This document shows, one piece after another, positions 1 to 6,299 of a stretch of DNA of 7,230 nt (position 1 is its first letter; each line of letters starts with the position of its first letter). Source of the DNA: a bacterium (GTDB lineage: Bacteria; Margulisbacteria; Marinamargulisbacteria; SXXA01); NCBI GenBank assembly GCA_010027915.1, contig RGUG01000064.1, forward strand, positions 1 to 7,230, read 5' to 3'. Position numbers and translations under genes: made by a program. The notes under the pieces are model-generated. The model ran no database searches. It was not told the origin of the DNA and saw only the letters and a program-made list of their open reading frames with translations.

Positions 1-815
1 TAGACGTGGGAGTCCTCCATGAGGCGGTAGCCGATATGGGGGCCCGGTTTTATCCCGGCGTGGGATACCGCCATATTTTGGTGGTGTCTAAACCGGTGGG
101 GGTGTTGCATACCGTTCCGCCTCACGATCTTACCGACCAGTCCGTTGCCGATCATTGGCCCCGTGGGGAAGGGGAGGCGGTATTGACTGCGATTATTGAC
201 CGGTGCCGTCAGGTCTTGCGTCATCATCCTGTTCGCCACGAACCGATGGTGACCGATATTTGGCCTTGGAGCCCCGGACGCATGCCCCACTTACCTGCGT
301 TTAAAGACCGTCATGGTAAAACGGGGGGTATTGTCACGGCGGTGGATTTGTTGCGTGGGTTGGCCCAATTGACGGGGTTGTTATATCCCGTTGTGCCGGG
401 TGCCACAGGGTTTTTGGATACGAATTATGAGGGAAAAGTGTCCGCTGCCCGTGGGTTACTAGACCAGCATGATTTTGTGTATGTCCACATCGAAGCCCCC
501 GATGAATGTGGCCACTTGGGGGATGTGGCAAAAAAATGCCAGGCCATCGAGGATTTCGATCGTCAGGTGGTAGGTCCTTTGATGGATGATGCGGCCCAAC
601 GTGGCAATGTGGCCATGATGGTATTGCCCGATCATCCCACCCCCTGTGCACTCAAAACCCATGTTCGAGAAGCGGTTCCGGTGGCAGTGATGGCCCCAGG
701 GTTGGCACCAGATGGGACGCTCCATTATCACGAAGCCGCCTGCCAATCTGGGTCGTTTGATTATCACGCTCCGTGGGATCTCATGACATGGTTTTTGTCC
801 CTTGGCCAGGCGTGA
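1..815 (+). CDS. apgM: Archaeal-type cofactor-independent phosphoglycerate mutase (3' part)
   Basis: Interconverts 3-phosphoglycerate and 2-phosphoglycerate in glycolysis and gluconeogenesis, in the cytoplasm. The frame is open to the left edge, so the true start lies upstream; the GTG at base 6 is only the first start-like codon in the window. About 270 residues are visible; the family is usually near 400, so roughly the first third, with the phosphate-accepting Ser and the first metal ligands, is missing. Counting from base 6, visible signatures are GVGYRHI (about 18-24), GATGFLDTNYEGK (about 132-144), the metal-binding APDECGH (D166, H170), DHPTP (D209, H210) and KTH (H219). These are alkaline-phosphatase-superfamily metal ligands in the spacing of the ApgM branch; I see no match to the GpmI architecture. 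The gene ends 83 bases before rpsO. Family assignment is firm; the symbol rests on family alone. Confidence 0.9.
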   Translation, partial: DVGVLHEAVADMGARFYPGVGYRHILVVSKPVGVLHTVPPHDLTDQSVADHWPRGEGEAVLTAIIDRCRQVLRHHPVRHEPMVTDIWPWSPGRMPHLPAFKDRHGKTGGIVTAVDLLRGLAQLTGLLYPVVPGATGFLDTNYEGKVSAARGLLDQHDFVYVHIEAPDECGHLGDVAKKCQAIEDFDRQVVGPLMDDAAQRGNVAMMVLPDHPTPCALKTHVREAVPVAVMAPGLAPDGTLHYHEAACQSGSFDYHAPWDLMTWFLSLGQA

Positions 816-898
816 ATTGTCGAGTGGGTGTGATCGTGTTACCATGCGTGGCCTTTGGTGGGATGAAGTGGTTGGTGTTAAATTGAAGGAGTATATGG
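816..898 (+). other. Intergenic gap apgM-rpsO (5' leader of rpsO)
   Basis: This 83-base gap holds the rpsO ribosome binding site at its right end. I found no strong hairpin followed by a T-run, so there is no clear terminator for the mutase gene, and read-through into rpsO is possible. In other bacteria S15 represses its own translation through structured leaders that differ between phyla. I cannot recognise one of the known leader folds here, but the gap is long enough to hold a small one. Confidence 0.4.
886..891 (+). promoter_or_regulatory. Ribosome binding site of rpsO (AAGGAG)
   Basis: AAGGAG lies 7 bases before the ATG at 899. It settles the start: another ATG at 895 is in a different frame and meets a stop five codons later. 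Confidence 0.85.
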
Positions 899-1171
899 AT
901 GTCGAATCGTAAATCAAATCAAGAAGTCGTGGCTGGTTTTCAGTTGCATGCCAAAGATACAGGGTCATCTGAAGTTCAAATTGCGTTGTTAACCGAACGA
1001 ATCAATCATTTGGTGGGGCATTTAAAGCAACACAAAAAAGACCATCACACCCGACGGGGCCTGTTGATTTTGGTGGGCCGTCGCAAACGTCTAATGGCGT
1101 ATTTGCGTCGGACCAATTTGGATTCTTTTACCCAATTAGCTGAACGCTTGCAATTGCGCGTCAAAGACTAA
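899..1171 (+). CDS. rpsO: 30S ribosomal protein S15
   Basis: Primary 16S rRNA-binding protein of the small subunit; it binds the central domain and nucleates platform assembly. The 90-residue length matches the family (88-89). The sequence is S15 end to end: [16 protein letters not shown] (residues 20-35), then the loop with H41 and [12 protein letters not shown] (45-56), in which H41 and D48 correspond to the rRNA-contacting residues of other S15 proteins, then a basic helix [12 protein letters not shown] (60-71) and a leucine-rich C-terminal helix. The position usually held by Ser in the HHSRRG motif is Thr51 here, a mild change. It lies directly before pnp, the arrangement known from many bacteria, where the two are often co-transcribed and the mRNA between them is processed. 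Confidence 0.97.
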   Translation: MSNRKSNQEVVAGFQLHAKDTGSSEVQIALLTERINHLVGHLKQHKKDHHTRRGLLILVGRRKRLMAYLRRTNLDSFTQLAERLQLRVKD

Positions 1172-1172
1172 C

Positions 1173-1209
1173 GGGTGTACGGAGGGGGAACCAACACCCT
1201 CGTTGAGGG
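1173..1209 (+). other. Two mutually exclusive small hairpins after rpsO
   Basis: GGGTGT (1173-1178) is exactly complementary to ACACCC (1194-1199), with a 15-base loop. CCCTC (1197-1201) is exactly complementary to GAGGG (1205-1209), with a 3-base loop. They share bases 1197-1199, so only one can form. Neither is followed by a T-run, so this is not a standard intrinsic terminator. A processing or stabilising structure at the rpsO 3' end is possible. Confidence 0.35.
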
Positions 1210-1308
1210 GCCCTACTAGGTCAATACACACGCTACATGGTGACGTCTTCATAACTGGGTGGGGGATTCTCTTCTTTTGAGTTTCACCTTTTTTTTCAGA
1301 TTGGGGGG

Positions 1309-1373
1309 GTAACACAAAGGGCTTACCGAATTGCCCATCGCCCTATACAATGGGTTTGTTTTGTTACAAAGGG
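1309..1373 (+). promoter_or_regulatory. Possible branched RNA structure in the pnp leader
   Basis: GTAACA (1309-1314) pairs with TGTTAC (1362-1367), and the adjoining CAAA (1315-1318) pairs with TTTG (1355-1358), leaving a three-T bulge. Inside it, GGGC (1319-1322) can pair with GCCC (1333-1336), and CCC (1341-1343) with GGG (1352-1354), giving a three-way-junction-like shape. The octamer ACAAAGGG occurs twice (1314-1321 and 1366-1373), so TTTGT at 1355-1359 could pair with either copy. The pairings are read directly from the sequence; stability and function are not established. Confidence 0.3.
1323..1351 (+). promoter_or_regulatory. Weak candidate promoter for pnp (TACAAT -10)
   Basis: TACAAT at 1346-1351, within TATACAAT, matches the sigma-70 -10 consensus at five of six positions. 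With a 17-base spacer the -35 would be TTACCG (1323-1328), only three of six matches. If used, transcription would begin near 1358 and the leader structure at 1309-1373 would not be in this transcript, so the two calls compete. Confidence 0.25.
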
Positions 1374-1403
1374 TGCCAGCCATCGGCCTCCACATCCGGT
1401 GAT

Positions 1404-1409
1404 GAAGGA
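1404..1409 (+). promoter_or_regulatory. Ribosome binding site of pnp (GAAGGA)
   Basis: GAAGGA ends 9 bases before the ATG at 1419 and only 3 bases before another in-frame ATG at 1413, so 1419 is favoured. No comparable site precedes the upstream ATG at 1350. Confidence 0.75.
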
Positions 1410-1418
1410 ATAATGATA

Positions 1419-3515
1419 ATGGGTATATTAAATCAAGAACAGTCGGTTTCGGGGGTTTTGGGGGGGCGGTCGGTTCGTTTATCGACCGGTGTCATGGCCA
1501 AACAGGCCAATGGGTCGGTGGTGTTGAGGGTGGGAGATATGGTGTTGCTGGCAACGGCTGTCATGTCGTCATCTCCCAAGGAAGGCATTGATTTTTTTCC
1601 CCTAACAGTTGAGTTTTCAGAAAAATTTTATGCGGCAGGGCGCATTCCAGGTGGGTATTTTAAACGAGAGGCCAGGCCCAGTGGGTTCGCTACCCTCTTA
1701 TCTCGCTTAATCGACCGCCCGATTCGTCCGTTGTTTCCTGATGGGTTTCGTCACGAGGTACAGGTGGTGGTGACATTGTTGTCCCATGATCCCACCATTC
1801 CGGTGGATGCCTATGCCATTGTGGCGGCGTCTGCGGCGTTGGCTATATCTGATATTCCCTTTAATGGGCCGGTGGGTGCTGCGTTGATGGGCATGATGGA
1901 GGGTCGCTATCGTGGCGATTTGTCCGTAGCCGAGATGGGGGACAGTTCCCTTCATATGACCGTGGCCGGCACAGCCGACGCGGTGTTAATGATTGAAGCG
2001 GGTGCCTCAGAGGTGCCAGAATCGGATGTGATTCAGGCGATTGTGTCCGCCCAAGAGATCATTCGTGAGGCCACCTCCTTGCAATCTCAATTGGTGACAT
2101 TGGCCGGTAAGGCCAAGTACGTGTCACCCCCACTTGAGCCCAACCCTGAGTTGGTGTCGCGGGTGCAGGCGGTGATGGGCCAACAGATTGCCGATCAATT
2201 AAAGGGTGGTGATAAGGATGCCACCGACCGGTTTTTAAGTGGACTAGAGCATCAGGTGCTAGCTGCGATCACACAAGAAAACCCCGACTGGGAAAAGCCG
2301 GCCAAAGCGGTTTTTTCGGTGATTAAAAAACAGCAGATACGGTCGGCTATTTTGAGTCAGAAAATTCGCCCTGACGGCCGGGCATTGGATGCCATTCGTC
2401 CCATTGAAATTGAAGTGGGGGTGTTGCCGTCGACCCATGGGTCGGCGTTGTTTACCCGTGGCGAAACCCAAAGTTTGGGTGTCGTGACATTGGGGACCGC
2501 CGACGATATTCAAAAAGAAGACAATTTGTCAGACGTTGATCAAAAAACATATTTTCTTCATTACAACTTCCCTCCCTATTCGGTAGGGGAGGTAGGTAAT
2601 TTGGCCCGAACCAGTCGTCGTGAATTGGGGCATGGGGCGTTGGCTGAGCGGGCCCTTCAAGTGGTATTGCCTGCCGATGGGTTTCCCTACACCATTCGGT
2701 TGGTGTCTGAAATTTTAGAATCCAATGGGTCTTCATCCATGGCTTCGGTGTGTTCCTGTTGTTTGGCCCTGATGGATGCTGGGGTTCCCATTTCGGCACC
2801 GGTCGCAGGGATTGCCATGGGGTTATTAATCGAGGGCGATACCCATGTGGTACTGTCTGATATCCAAGGTCTAGAAGATCACTATGGTGACATGGATTTC
2901 AAGGTGGCGGGTACCTTGTCGGGTATTACAGCCTTGCAATTGGATATTAAAGTGGGCGGTCTTACCCTTGATATTTTACGTTCGGCCTTGGCCCAAGCCC
3001 GGGTGGGTCGTTTGCATATTTTGTCTTGTATGACGGCTGTGTTGGGGGCCTCTCGGGGTGTGGTCGCACCCAATGCCCCTAAGATTGCCACCCTTTTTAT
3101 TCCACCCGATAAAGTGGGGCTTTTGATTGGACCCGGTGGAAAAATGATACGCAAGATAGAAGAAGAAACCCAGGCGACCATTGTGGTGACGGATGGTTCC
3201 AAAGGTGAGGTGTGTGTGTCGGCCAAAAACCAATCCGAACTGGATCATGCCATGGGTATGATTCAACGCTTAACCCGGGATGTTGAGGTAGGCGATGTCT
3301 ATCAAGGCAAGGTGACCAAAGTGGTCGATTTCGGGGCGTTTGTTGAATTGGTGCCGGGTAAAGAAGGGTTGATGCATATTTCATCGTTTGCCAAGCAGCG
3401 GGTGGCCAAGGCCAGCGATGTGGTAAGTGTTGGTCAACCCGTTGAAGTGCGGGTCAAAGAAATTGACCCACAACACCGCATCAACTTGGTTCCCACGTCT
3501 CCTTTGGTAGGGTAA
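1419..3515 (+). CDS. pnp: Polynucleotide phosphorylase (PNPase)
   Basis: Phosphorolytic 3'-to-5' exoribonuclease, normally a trimer, releasing nucleoside diphosphates; central to mRNA decay and quality control. From ATG 1419 the product has 698 residues, close to the usual 700. Order: first RNase PH domain (about 10-145), helical linker domain, second RNase PH domain (from IRPDGR at 316), KH domain with the GPGG loop at 571-574, and S1 domain from about 625. Phosphate-binding SSS is at 438-440, and the catalytic set D487, D493, K495 sits one residue beyond the E. coli positions 486, 492, 494, which supports the start. The ATG at 1350 would add 23 unrelated residues. Oddities: the first core has ARPSGFATLL where the family usually has GRPSE-x-E-T/I-L; CSCC at 445-448 replaces the usual C-G-x-S/T; the C terminus lacks the common LSxK ending. 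The gene lies 4 bases before the next one. Confidence 0.97.
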   Translation: MGILNQEQSVSGVLGGRSVRLSTGVMAKQANGSVVLRVGDMVLLATAVMSSSPKEGIDFFPLTVEFSEKFYAAGRIPGGYFKREARPSGFATLLSRLIDRPIRPLFPDGFRHEVQVVVTLLSHDPTIPVDAYAIVAASAALAISDIPFNGPVGAALMGMMEGRYRGDLSVAEMGDSSLHMTVAGTADAVLMIEAGASEVPESDVIQAIVSAQEIIREATSLQSQLVTLAGKAKYVSPPLEPNPELVSRVQAVMGQQIADQLKGGDKDATDRFLSGLEHQVLAAITQENPDWEKPAKAVFSVIKKQQIRSAILSQKIRPDGRALDAIRPIEIEVGVLPSTHGSALFTRGETQSLGVVTLGTADDIQKEDNLSDVDQKTYFLHYNFPPYSVGEVGNLARTSRRELGHGALAERALQVVLPADGFPYTIRLVSEILESNGSSSMASVCSCCLALMDAGVPISAPVAGIAMGLLIEGDTHVVLSDIQGLEDHYGDMDFKVAGTLSGITALQLDIKVGGLTLDILRSALAQARVGRLHILSCMTAVLGASRGVVAPNAPKIATLFIPPDKVGLLIGPGGKMIRKIEEETQATIVVTDGSKGEVCVSAKNQSELDHAMGMIQRLTRDVEVGDVYQGKVTKVVDFGAFVELVPGKEGLMHISSFAKQRVAKASDVVSVGQPVEVRVKEIDPQHRINLVPTSPLVG

Positions 3516-3519
3516 TCGT

Positions 3520-4380
3520 TTGCGGTGTTGGGTATTTATCTGCTTGGTGTTAATGGGTTGCGGGGGGGTGGTGGTGGCCTCTCCGATTGAGTCACTCAAA
3601 ACCCTTTTGGAAGAGTTTGTATTTACCCACCCCGCCCAAATGAGTGTTTCTTATACCGATTTAACGACCTTTGAACATGTTGGTATTGCCGAGAACCGGC
3701 CTTATAATCCTGCCAGTGTCATCAAGTTGCCAGTGATGGTGGCGGTGTATCACGAAGTCAATGCGGGACGATTGTCCTTGGATGACACCTTGGTATTAAC
3801 GTCAGATATGCGGGTGGGAGGGGCCGGCAGCCTCCAATTCTTACCGGTTGGTTCTCGGTTTTCTGTGCGGCATTTGGTGATGTTGATGATTACCCATAGT
3901 GACAATACCGCTACCAAAATGCTCATGGAACGGGTGGGATTGGCCACCATTAACCGGGTCATGCAAGAACTGGGGTTGACCCATACGGTGGTTCGTACCA
4001 GTCAGTTGTTGCGTGCAGAAGGCAAAAATGTGGCCACCACTTATGATATGAATCGGTTGCTGGTGAAATTATATCAGGGGGAGGTCATCTCCCCTGCGAT
4101 GTCCCAAGACATGATGGGGGTGTTACTCAAACAACAGGTAAAATGGGGCATCCCCAAATACTTGCCATCAACGGTACCCGTGGCCAACAAGACCGGGACT
4201 TTGGATCATATCAAAGGGGATGTGGGGATTGTGTGGGTGACGGGCCATCCTTATGCACTGTCTGTTTTTACCCAAAAGGTACCGAATCGGTTGTTTGGCA
4301 CGGGCTGGATTGCCCAGTTATCGCGGTTGGTCTACGACTGGGTTGTGCTTCGTCAAGCGGGAGGCTTGGCGGGTGTTTAG
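3520..4380 (+). CDS. Exported SxxK serine hydrolase, class A beta-lactamase fold
   Basis: Probably a periplasmic or surface-attached penicillin-interacting enzyme or peptidase. The TTG start at 3520 is chosen because it gives a signal sequence: Arg2, a hydrophobic stretch, then LMGC (residues 11-14), a possible but imperfect lipobox, and a possible signal peptidase I site near VVVA-SP. A weak TAGGG lies 7 bases upstream. Catalytic motifs are in order: SVIK (S66, K69), SDN (127-129) and KTG (224-226), within 286 residues, a normal size for the fold. The omega-loop ExxLN that carries the deacylating Glu of true class A beta-lactamases is not visible: aligning on the later TT, the segment reads RTSQLL. 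It is therefore more likely a PBP-like hydrolase of the Beta-lactamase2 type than a resistance enzyme. It begins 4 bases after pnp and overlaps the Nudix gene by 8 bases. The substrate is unknown. Confidence 0.85.
   Translation: MRCWVFICLVLMGCGGVVVASPIESLKTLLEEFVFTHPAQMSVSYTDLTTFEHVGIAENRPYNPASVIKLPVMVAVYHEVNAGRLSLDDTLVLTSDMRVGGAGSLQFLPVGSRFSVRHLVMLMITHSDNTATKMLMERVGLATINRVMQELGLTHTVVRTSQLLRAEGKNVATTYDMNRLLVKLYQGEVISPAMSQDMMGVLLKQQVKWGIPKYLPSTVPVANKTGTLDHIKGDVGIVWVTGHPYALSVFTQKVPNRLFGTGWIAQLSRLVYDWVVLRQAGGLAGV
4359..4364 (+). promoter_or_regulatory. Ribosome binding site of the Nudix gene (GGGAGG)
   Basis: GGGAGG, inside the end of the serine hydrolase gene, lies 8 bases before the GTG at 4373. 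It decides the start in favour of this GTG over an ATG at 4253 buried far inside the upstream gene. Confidence 0.75.
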
Positions 4381-4897
4381 TGAGCAGCCGTTGTCGATCA
4401 CGCCTCAGTATCAGGGTCGCCGCATTCGAGTTGAATCCCATCAGGTGACCTTGCCGGATGGCTTGGTGGCCCAGCGTGATGTGGTGGTTCATCCGGCGGC
4501 AGTGGTGGTGGTTCCTTTTTTGGATGCAGAGACCGTGGTCTTGATTCGTCAATATCGCACGGCGGCCCAGCGTGCGTTGCTCGAAATTCCGGCGGGTTGC
4601 ATCGAAGAAGGAGAGGATGCGTCTGTGGCGGCCAATCGGGAACTTCAAGAAGAAACGGGGTATTTTGCCACCCACTTAACCCCCTTGGCGGGTGGGTTTC
4701 CTTCCCCTGGTTTTTGTACTGAATGGATGCATTTTTTTCGGGCCGATGGCCTGGTTCGTCGGCCGTTAAAAGGGGATGATGATGAATGGATTAGCATGGT
4801 ACCCATGTCGATGACAGCGGCCTTGTCGGCCATTCAGACGGGTGAGATTTGTGATTTGAAAACGATGGTGGGACTTTACCAATGCCACATGATGTAG
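4373..4897 (+). CDS. Nudix hydrolase, ADP-ribose pyrophosphatase-like
   Basis: Likely hydrolyses ADP-ribose or a related nucleoside diphosphate derivative to AMP plus a sugar phosphate, in the cytoplasm. The product from GTG 4373 has 174 residues, typical of bacterial NudF-type enzymes. The Nudix box G-x5-E-x7-REL-x-EE-x-G-Y is complete at residues 75-97 (G75, E81, R89-E90, E93-E94), providing the Mg-binding glutamates. The preceding strands show VLIRQYR and EIPAG, and FPSPGF at 109-114 follows the box, a layout common in the ADP-ribose branch. The GTG start overlaps the upstream stop by 8 bases, so translation is probably coupled. Nudix genes next to Xer recombinases are known in Bacillus and Clostridia clusters. 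Substrate specificity cannot be proven from sequence, so no symbol is given. Confidence 0.9.
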   Translation: MFSEQPLSITPQYQGRRIRVESHQVTLPDGLVAQRDVVVHPAAVVVVPFLDAETVVLIRQYRTAAQRALLEIPAGCIEEGEDASVAANRELQEETGYFATHLTPLAGGFPSPGFCTEWMHFFRADGLVRRPLKGDDDEWISMVPMSMTAALSAIQTGEICDLKTMVGLYQCHMM

Positions 4898-5703
4898 TGG
4901 GATTTGAGCAGTATCTTCGAACGGTTAGGCGGTGTTCACCCCATACCATTCGGGCGTATGTGGGCGATGTGACGGATTATTTGGCGTGGATACACGGCAA
5001 GGTGGATGGGTGGTCTGTATACTTGACTGCCTTGGATGCCCGCTACGACGGGGTGACCATTCGGCGCAAGCGTGCGGCCGTCATGGCGTATTCTCGGTAC
5101 TTGTATCAGCAGGGGCACATCTCGGATCTTCCTCATTATCCGTCTCCCGTTCGACTCCATCGACGTATTCCGTCTTTTTTATCACAGACTGAATGGAAAC
5201 GTGTGGTTGACGGGTTGGCAGACATGTCGTTGCGTGATCGCTTGATGGTGACGTTGACGTATTCGTCGGGGTTACGGGTGGGAGAAGTGGCCCGTTTGTG
5301 TTGGGGTGATATTGATGGCATCGCCCATACGGTACGGGTGGTAGGCAAAGGCGACCAAGAGCGGGTGGTCCCGATGGATTCTGCTTTGTTTCCTGCTCTT
5401 GAGCAGTATTACCAAACCGTGCGGGATCGTCGTGCCAAACGGGGATGGTTGCGGGCCCCCGTATCGGTGCGTCTGGTTCAATATGTGATCACCCGTGCGT
5501 TGGCAAAGGCTGGCTTGGGCTCACCATTGACCCCGCATTCTTTGAGGCATACGGCGGCGGTTCAGTTGCTCAATTCGGGTGCGACATTGGTTGATGTCCA
5601 ACAGTTTTTAGGTCATCAAACCATTCACACCACCCGTCATTATGCCAAAACCAATCCCCAGCGTGAATTAGAGGAGGCCCAACGATGCCATCCCCGGTGG
5701 TAA
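4882..5703 (+). CDS. Tyrosine recombinase, XerC/XerD family
   Basis: Site-specific recombinase; the family resolves chromosome dimers at dif, acting on DNA with FtsK. It has 273 residues, a little under the usual 295-300. The N-terminal SAM-like DNA-binding domain is recognisable (FEQYLR, SPHTIRAYVGDVTDYLAWI, about 6-36). The catalytic domain has the full set: R132 (SGLRVGE), K156 (VGKGD), H219 and R222 (HSLRH), H245 (FLGH) and nucleophile Y254. The tail ends in HPRW, resembling the HPR ending of XerC and XerD. I cannot tell XerC from XerD or a single-Xer system. ATG 4882 overlaps the Nudix gene by 16 bases, with only a weak GGTGGGA 8 bases upstream; a GTG at 4897 is the alternative start. 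No att-like repeats or phage genes flank it, so a housekeeping role is favoured over an integrase. Confidence 0.9.
   Translation: MPHDVVGFEQYLRTVRRCSPHTIRAYVGDVTDYLAWIHGKVDGWSVYLTALDARYDGVTIRRKRAAVMAYSRYLYQQGHISDLPHYPSPVRLHRRIPSFLSQTEWKRVVDGLADMSLRDRLMVTLTYSSGLRVGEVARLCWGDIDGIAHTVRVVGKGDQERVVPMDSALFPALEQYYQTVRDRRAKRGWLRAPVSVRLVQYVITRALAKAGLGSPLTPHSLRHTAAVQLLNSGATLVDVQQFLGHQTIHTTRHYAKTNPQRELEEAQRCHPRW
5671..5677 (+). promoter_or_regulatory. Ribosome binding site of the M50 gene (GAGGAGG)
   Basis: GAGGAGG lies inside the recombinase gene, 7 bases before the ATG at 5685. It is the strongest Shine-Dalgarno in the window. Confidence 0.85.
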
Positions 5704-6299
5704 GTCTGGTATGTTTGGTGGTGGCGGTGGTGTGTCACGAATGGGCACATGCTATGGTAGCCGACCGACAAGGTGATCCCACCCCCCGTGCCATGGGTCG
5801 TTTAACCTTGAATCCGCTGGCACATCTTGATTGGGTGGGGTCGGTGCTCGTGCCACTGCTCTCAGTGCTGACCACGGGGTCTGTATGGATTGCATGGGCC
5901 AAGCCGGTGCCCGTTAACCCCCGTTATTTCAAGCACCCGGATGTGTCGATGTTGCGGGTTGCGTTGGCGGGACCCCTCATGAATCTGACTTTGGCCTTGT
6001 TGGCGTCGTGGGCTTGGCGATGGGCGGGAGTCACCCATTTTGTGGCATGGGCGGGGACATGGTTGCCGGTGTTTATATTGTATAATCTCGTCTTAATGGT
6101 GTTTAATATGTTGCCGATTCCCCCCTTGGATGGGTCTAAAGTATTGGCTTATTTTTTACCGGATTCGATGAAAGGCTTCATTGATCAACTGGCACCCTAC
6201 GGGTTTGTCATTCTGATTTTGTTGTCTGTGCTAGGTATCGTGCAACCGGTGATGACGCTGATATTGTCCTGGCTGTATCCATTTTTTGGGTTATCATGA
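5685..6299 (+). CDS. Site-2 protease family (M50) membrane metalloprotease
   Basis: Predicted intramembrane zinc protease. It has 204 residues, the size of the minimal S2P group without a PDZ domain. The zinc-binding HEWAH (H18, E19, H22) sits in the first membrane segment after a valine-rich stretch, and the third ligand is in NMLPIPPLDG (141-150, D149), the standard N-x-x-P-x-P-x-LDG motif. Hydrophobic segments lie at about 3-17, 45-68, 87-107, 114-140 and 172-200, so four to five membrane spans are likely. The start overlaps the recombinase gene by 19 bases. Small M50 genes next to Xer and Nudix genes are seen in Clostridia-like genomes, where scpA and scpB often follow; here a surface protein follows instead. 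Larger relatives cleave anti-sigma factors or signal peptide remnants; this protein's substrate is unknown. Confidence 0.92.
   Translation: MPSPVVSLVCLVVAVVCHEWAHAMVADRQGDPTPRAMGRLTLNPLAHLDWVGSVLVPLLSVLTTGSVWIAWAKPVPVNPRYFKHPDVSMLRVALAGPLMNLTLALLASWAWRWAGVTHFVAWAGTWLPVFILYNLVLMVFNMLPIPPLDGSKVLAYFLPDSMKGFIDQLAPYGFVILILLSVLGIVQPVMTLILSWLYPFFGLS

Larger units (their letters stand above)
1172..1418 (+). other. 247-base rpsO-pnp gap with possible structured pnp leader
   Basis: There is no convincing gene here. The open frame that later encodes pnp extends back to an ATG at 1350, but the residues it would add do not look like PNPase. Contents left to right: two overlapping small hairpins right after the rpsO stop (1173-1209), a pyrimidine-rich stretch with an eight-T run (1289-1296), a seven-G run (1303-1309), a set of inverted and direct repeats (1309-1373), a TATACAAT box (1344-1351), and a short CATC/GATG inverted repeat (1381-1384 with 1401-1404) abutting the pnp Shine-Dalgarno. 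In several bacteria the rpsO-pnp gap carries RNase processing sites and PNPase autoregulatory elements. That role here is inference. Confidence 0.6.

Noticed and set aside
855..884. Promoter for rpsO with TTGGTG and TAAATT
   Set aside because: Both elements match poorly and transcription would start almost on the Shine-Dalgarno, leaving no usable leader.
459..968. Minus-strand open frame of 169 codons across the mutase gene end and rpsO
   Set aside because: It is antisense to two clear genes, has no recognisable domain, and its His/Pro-rich composition is what the complement of this G/T-rich coding strand gives.
1257..1296. Intrinsic terminator ending in the eight-T run at 1289-1296
   Set aside because: Only a weak GGTG/CACC pairing with a large loop precedes the T-run, with no stable GC-rich stem.
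1350..1418. N-terminal extension of PNPase from the upstream ATG
   Set aside because: The 23 extra residues do not resemble PNPase, no Shine-Dalgarno precedes them, and the start at 1419 has a well-spaced GAAGGA and puts the catalytic residues within one position of E. coli numbering.
1451..1473. G-quadruplex at the start of pnp
   Set aside because: There are long G runs, but I count only three separable tracts of three G; the remaining tracts are GG, so a canonical three-tier quadruplex is not supported.
4253..4372. Longer Nudix protein from an ATG at 4253
   Set aside because: It would overlap the serine hydrolase gene by 128 bases, adds sequence unlike any Nudix N terminus, and the GTG at 4373 has a strong GGGAGG 8 bases upstream.
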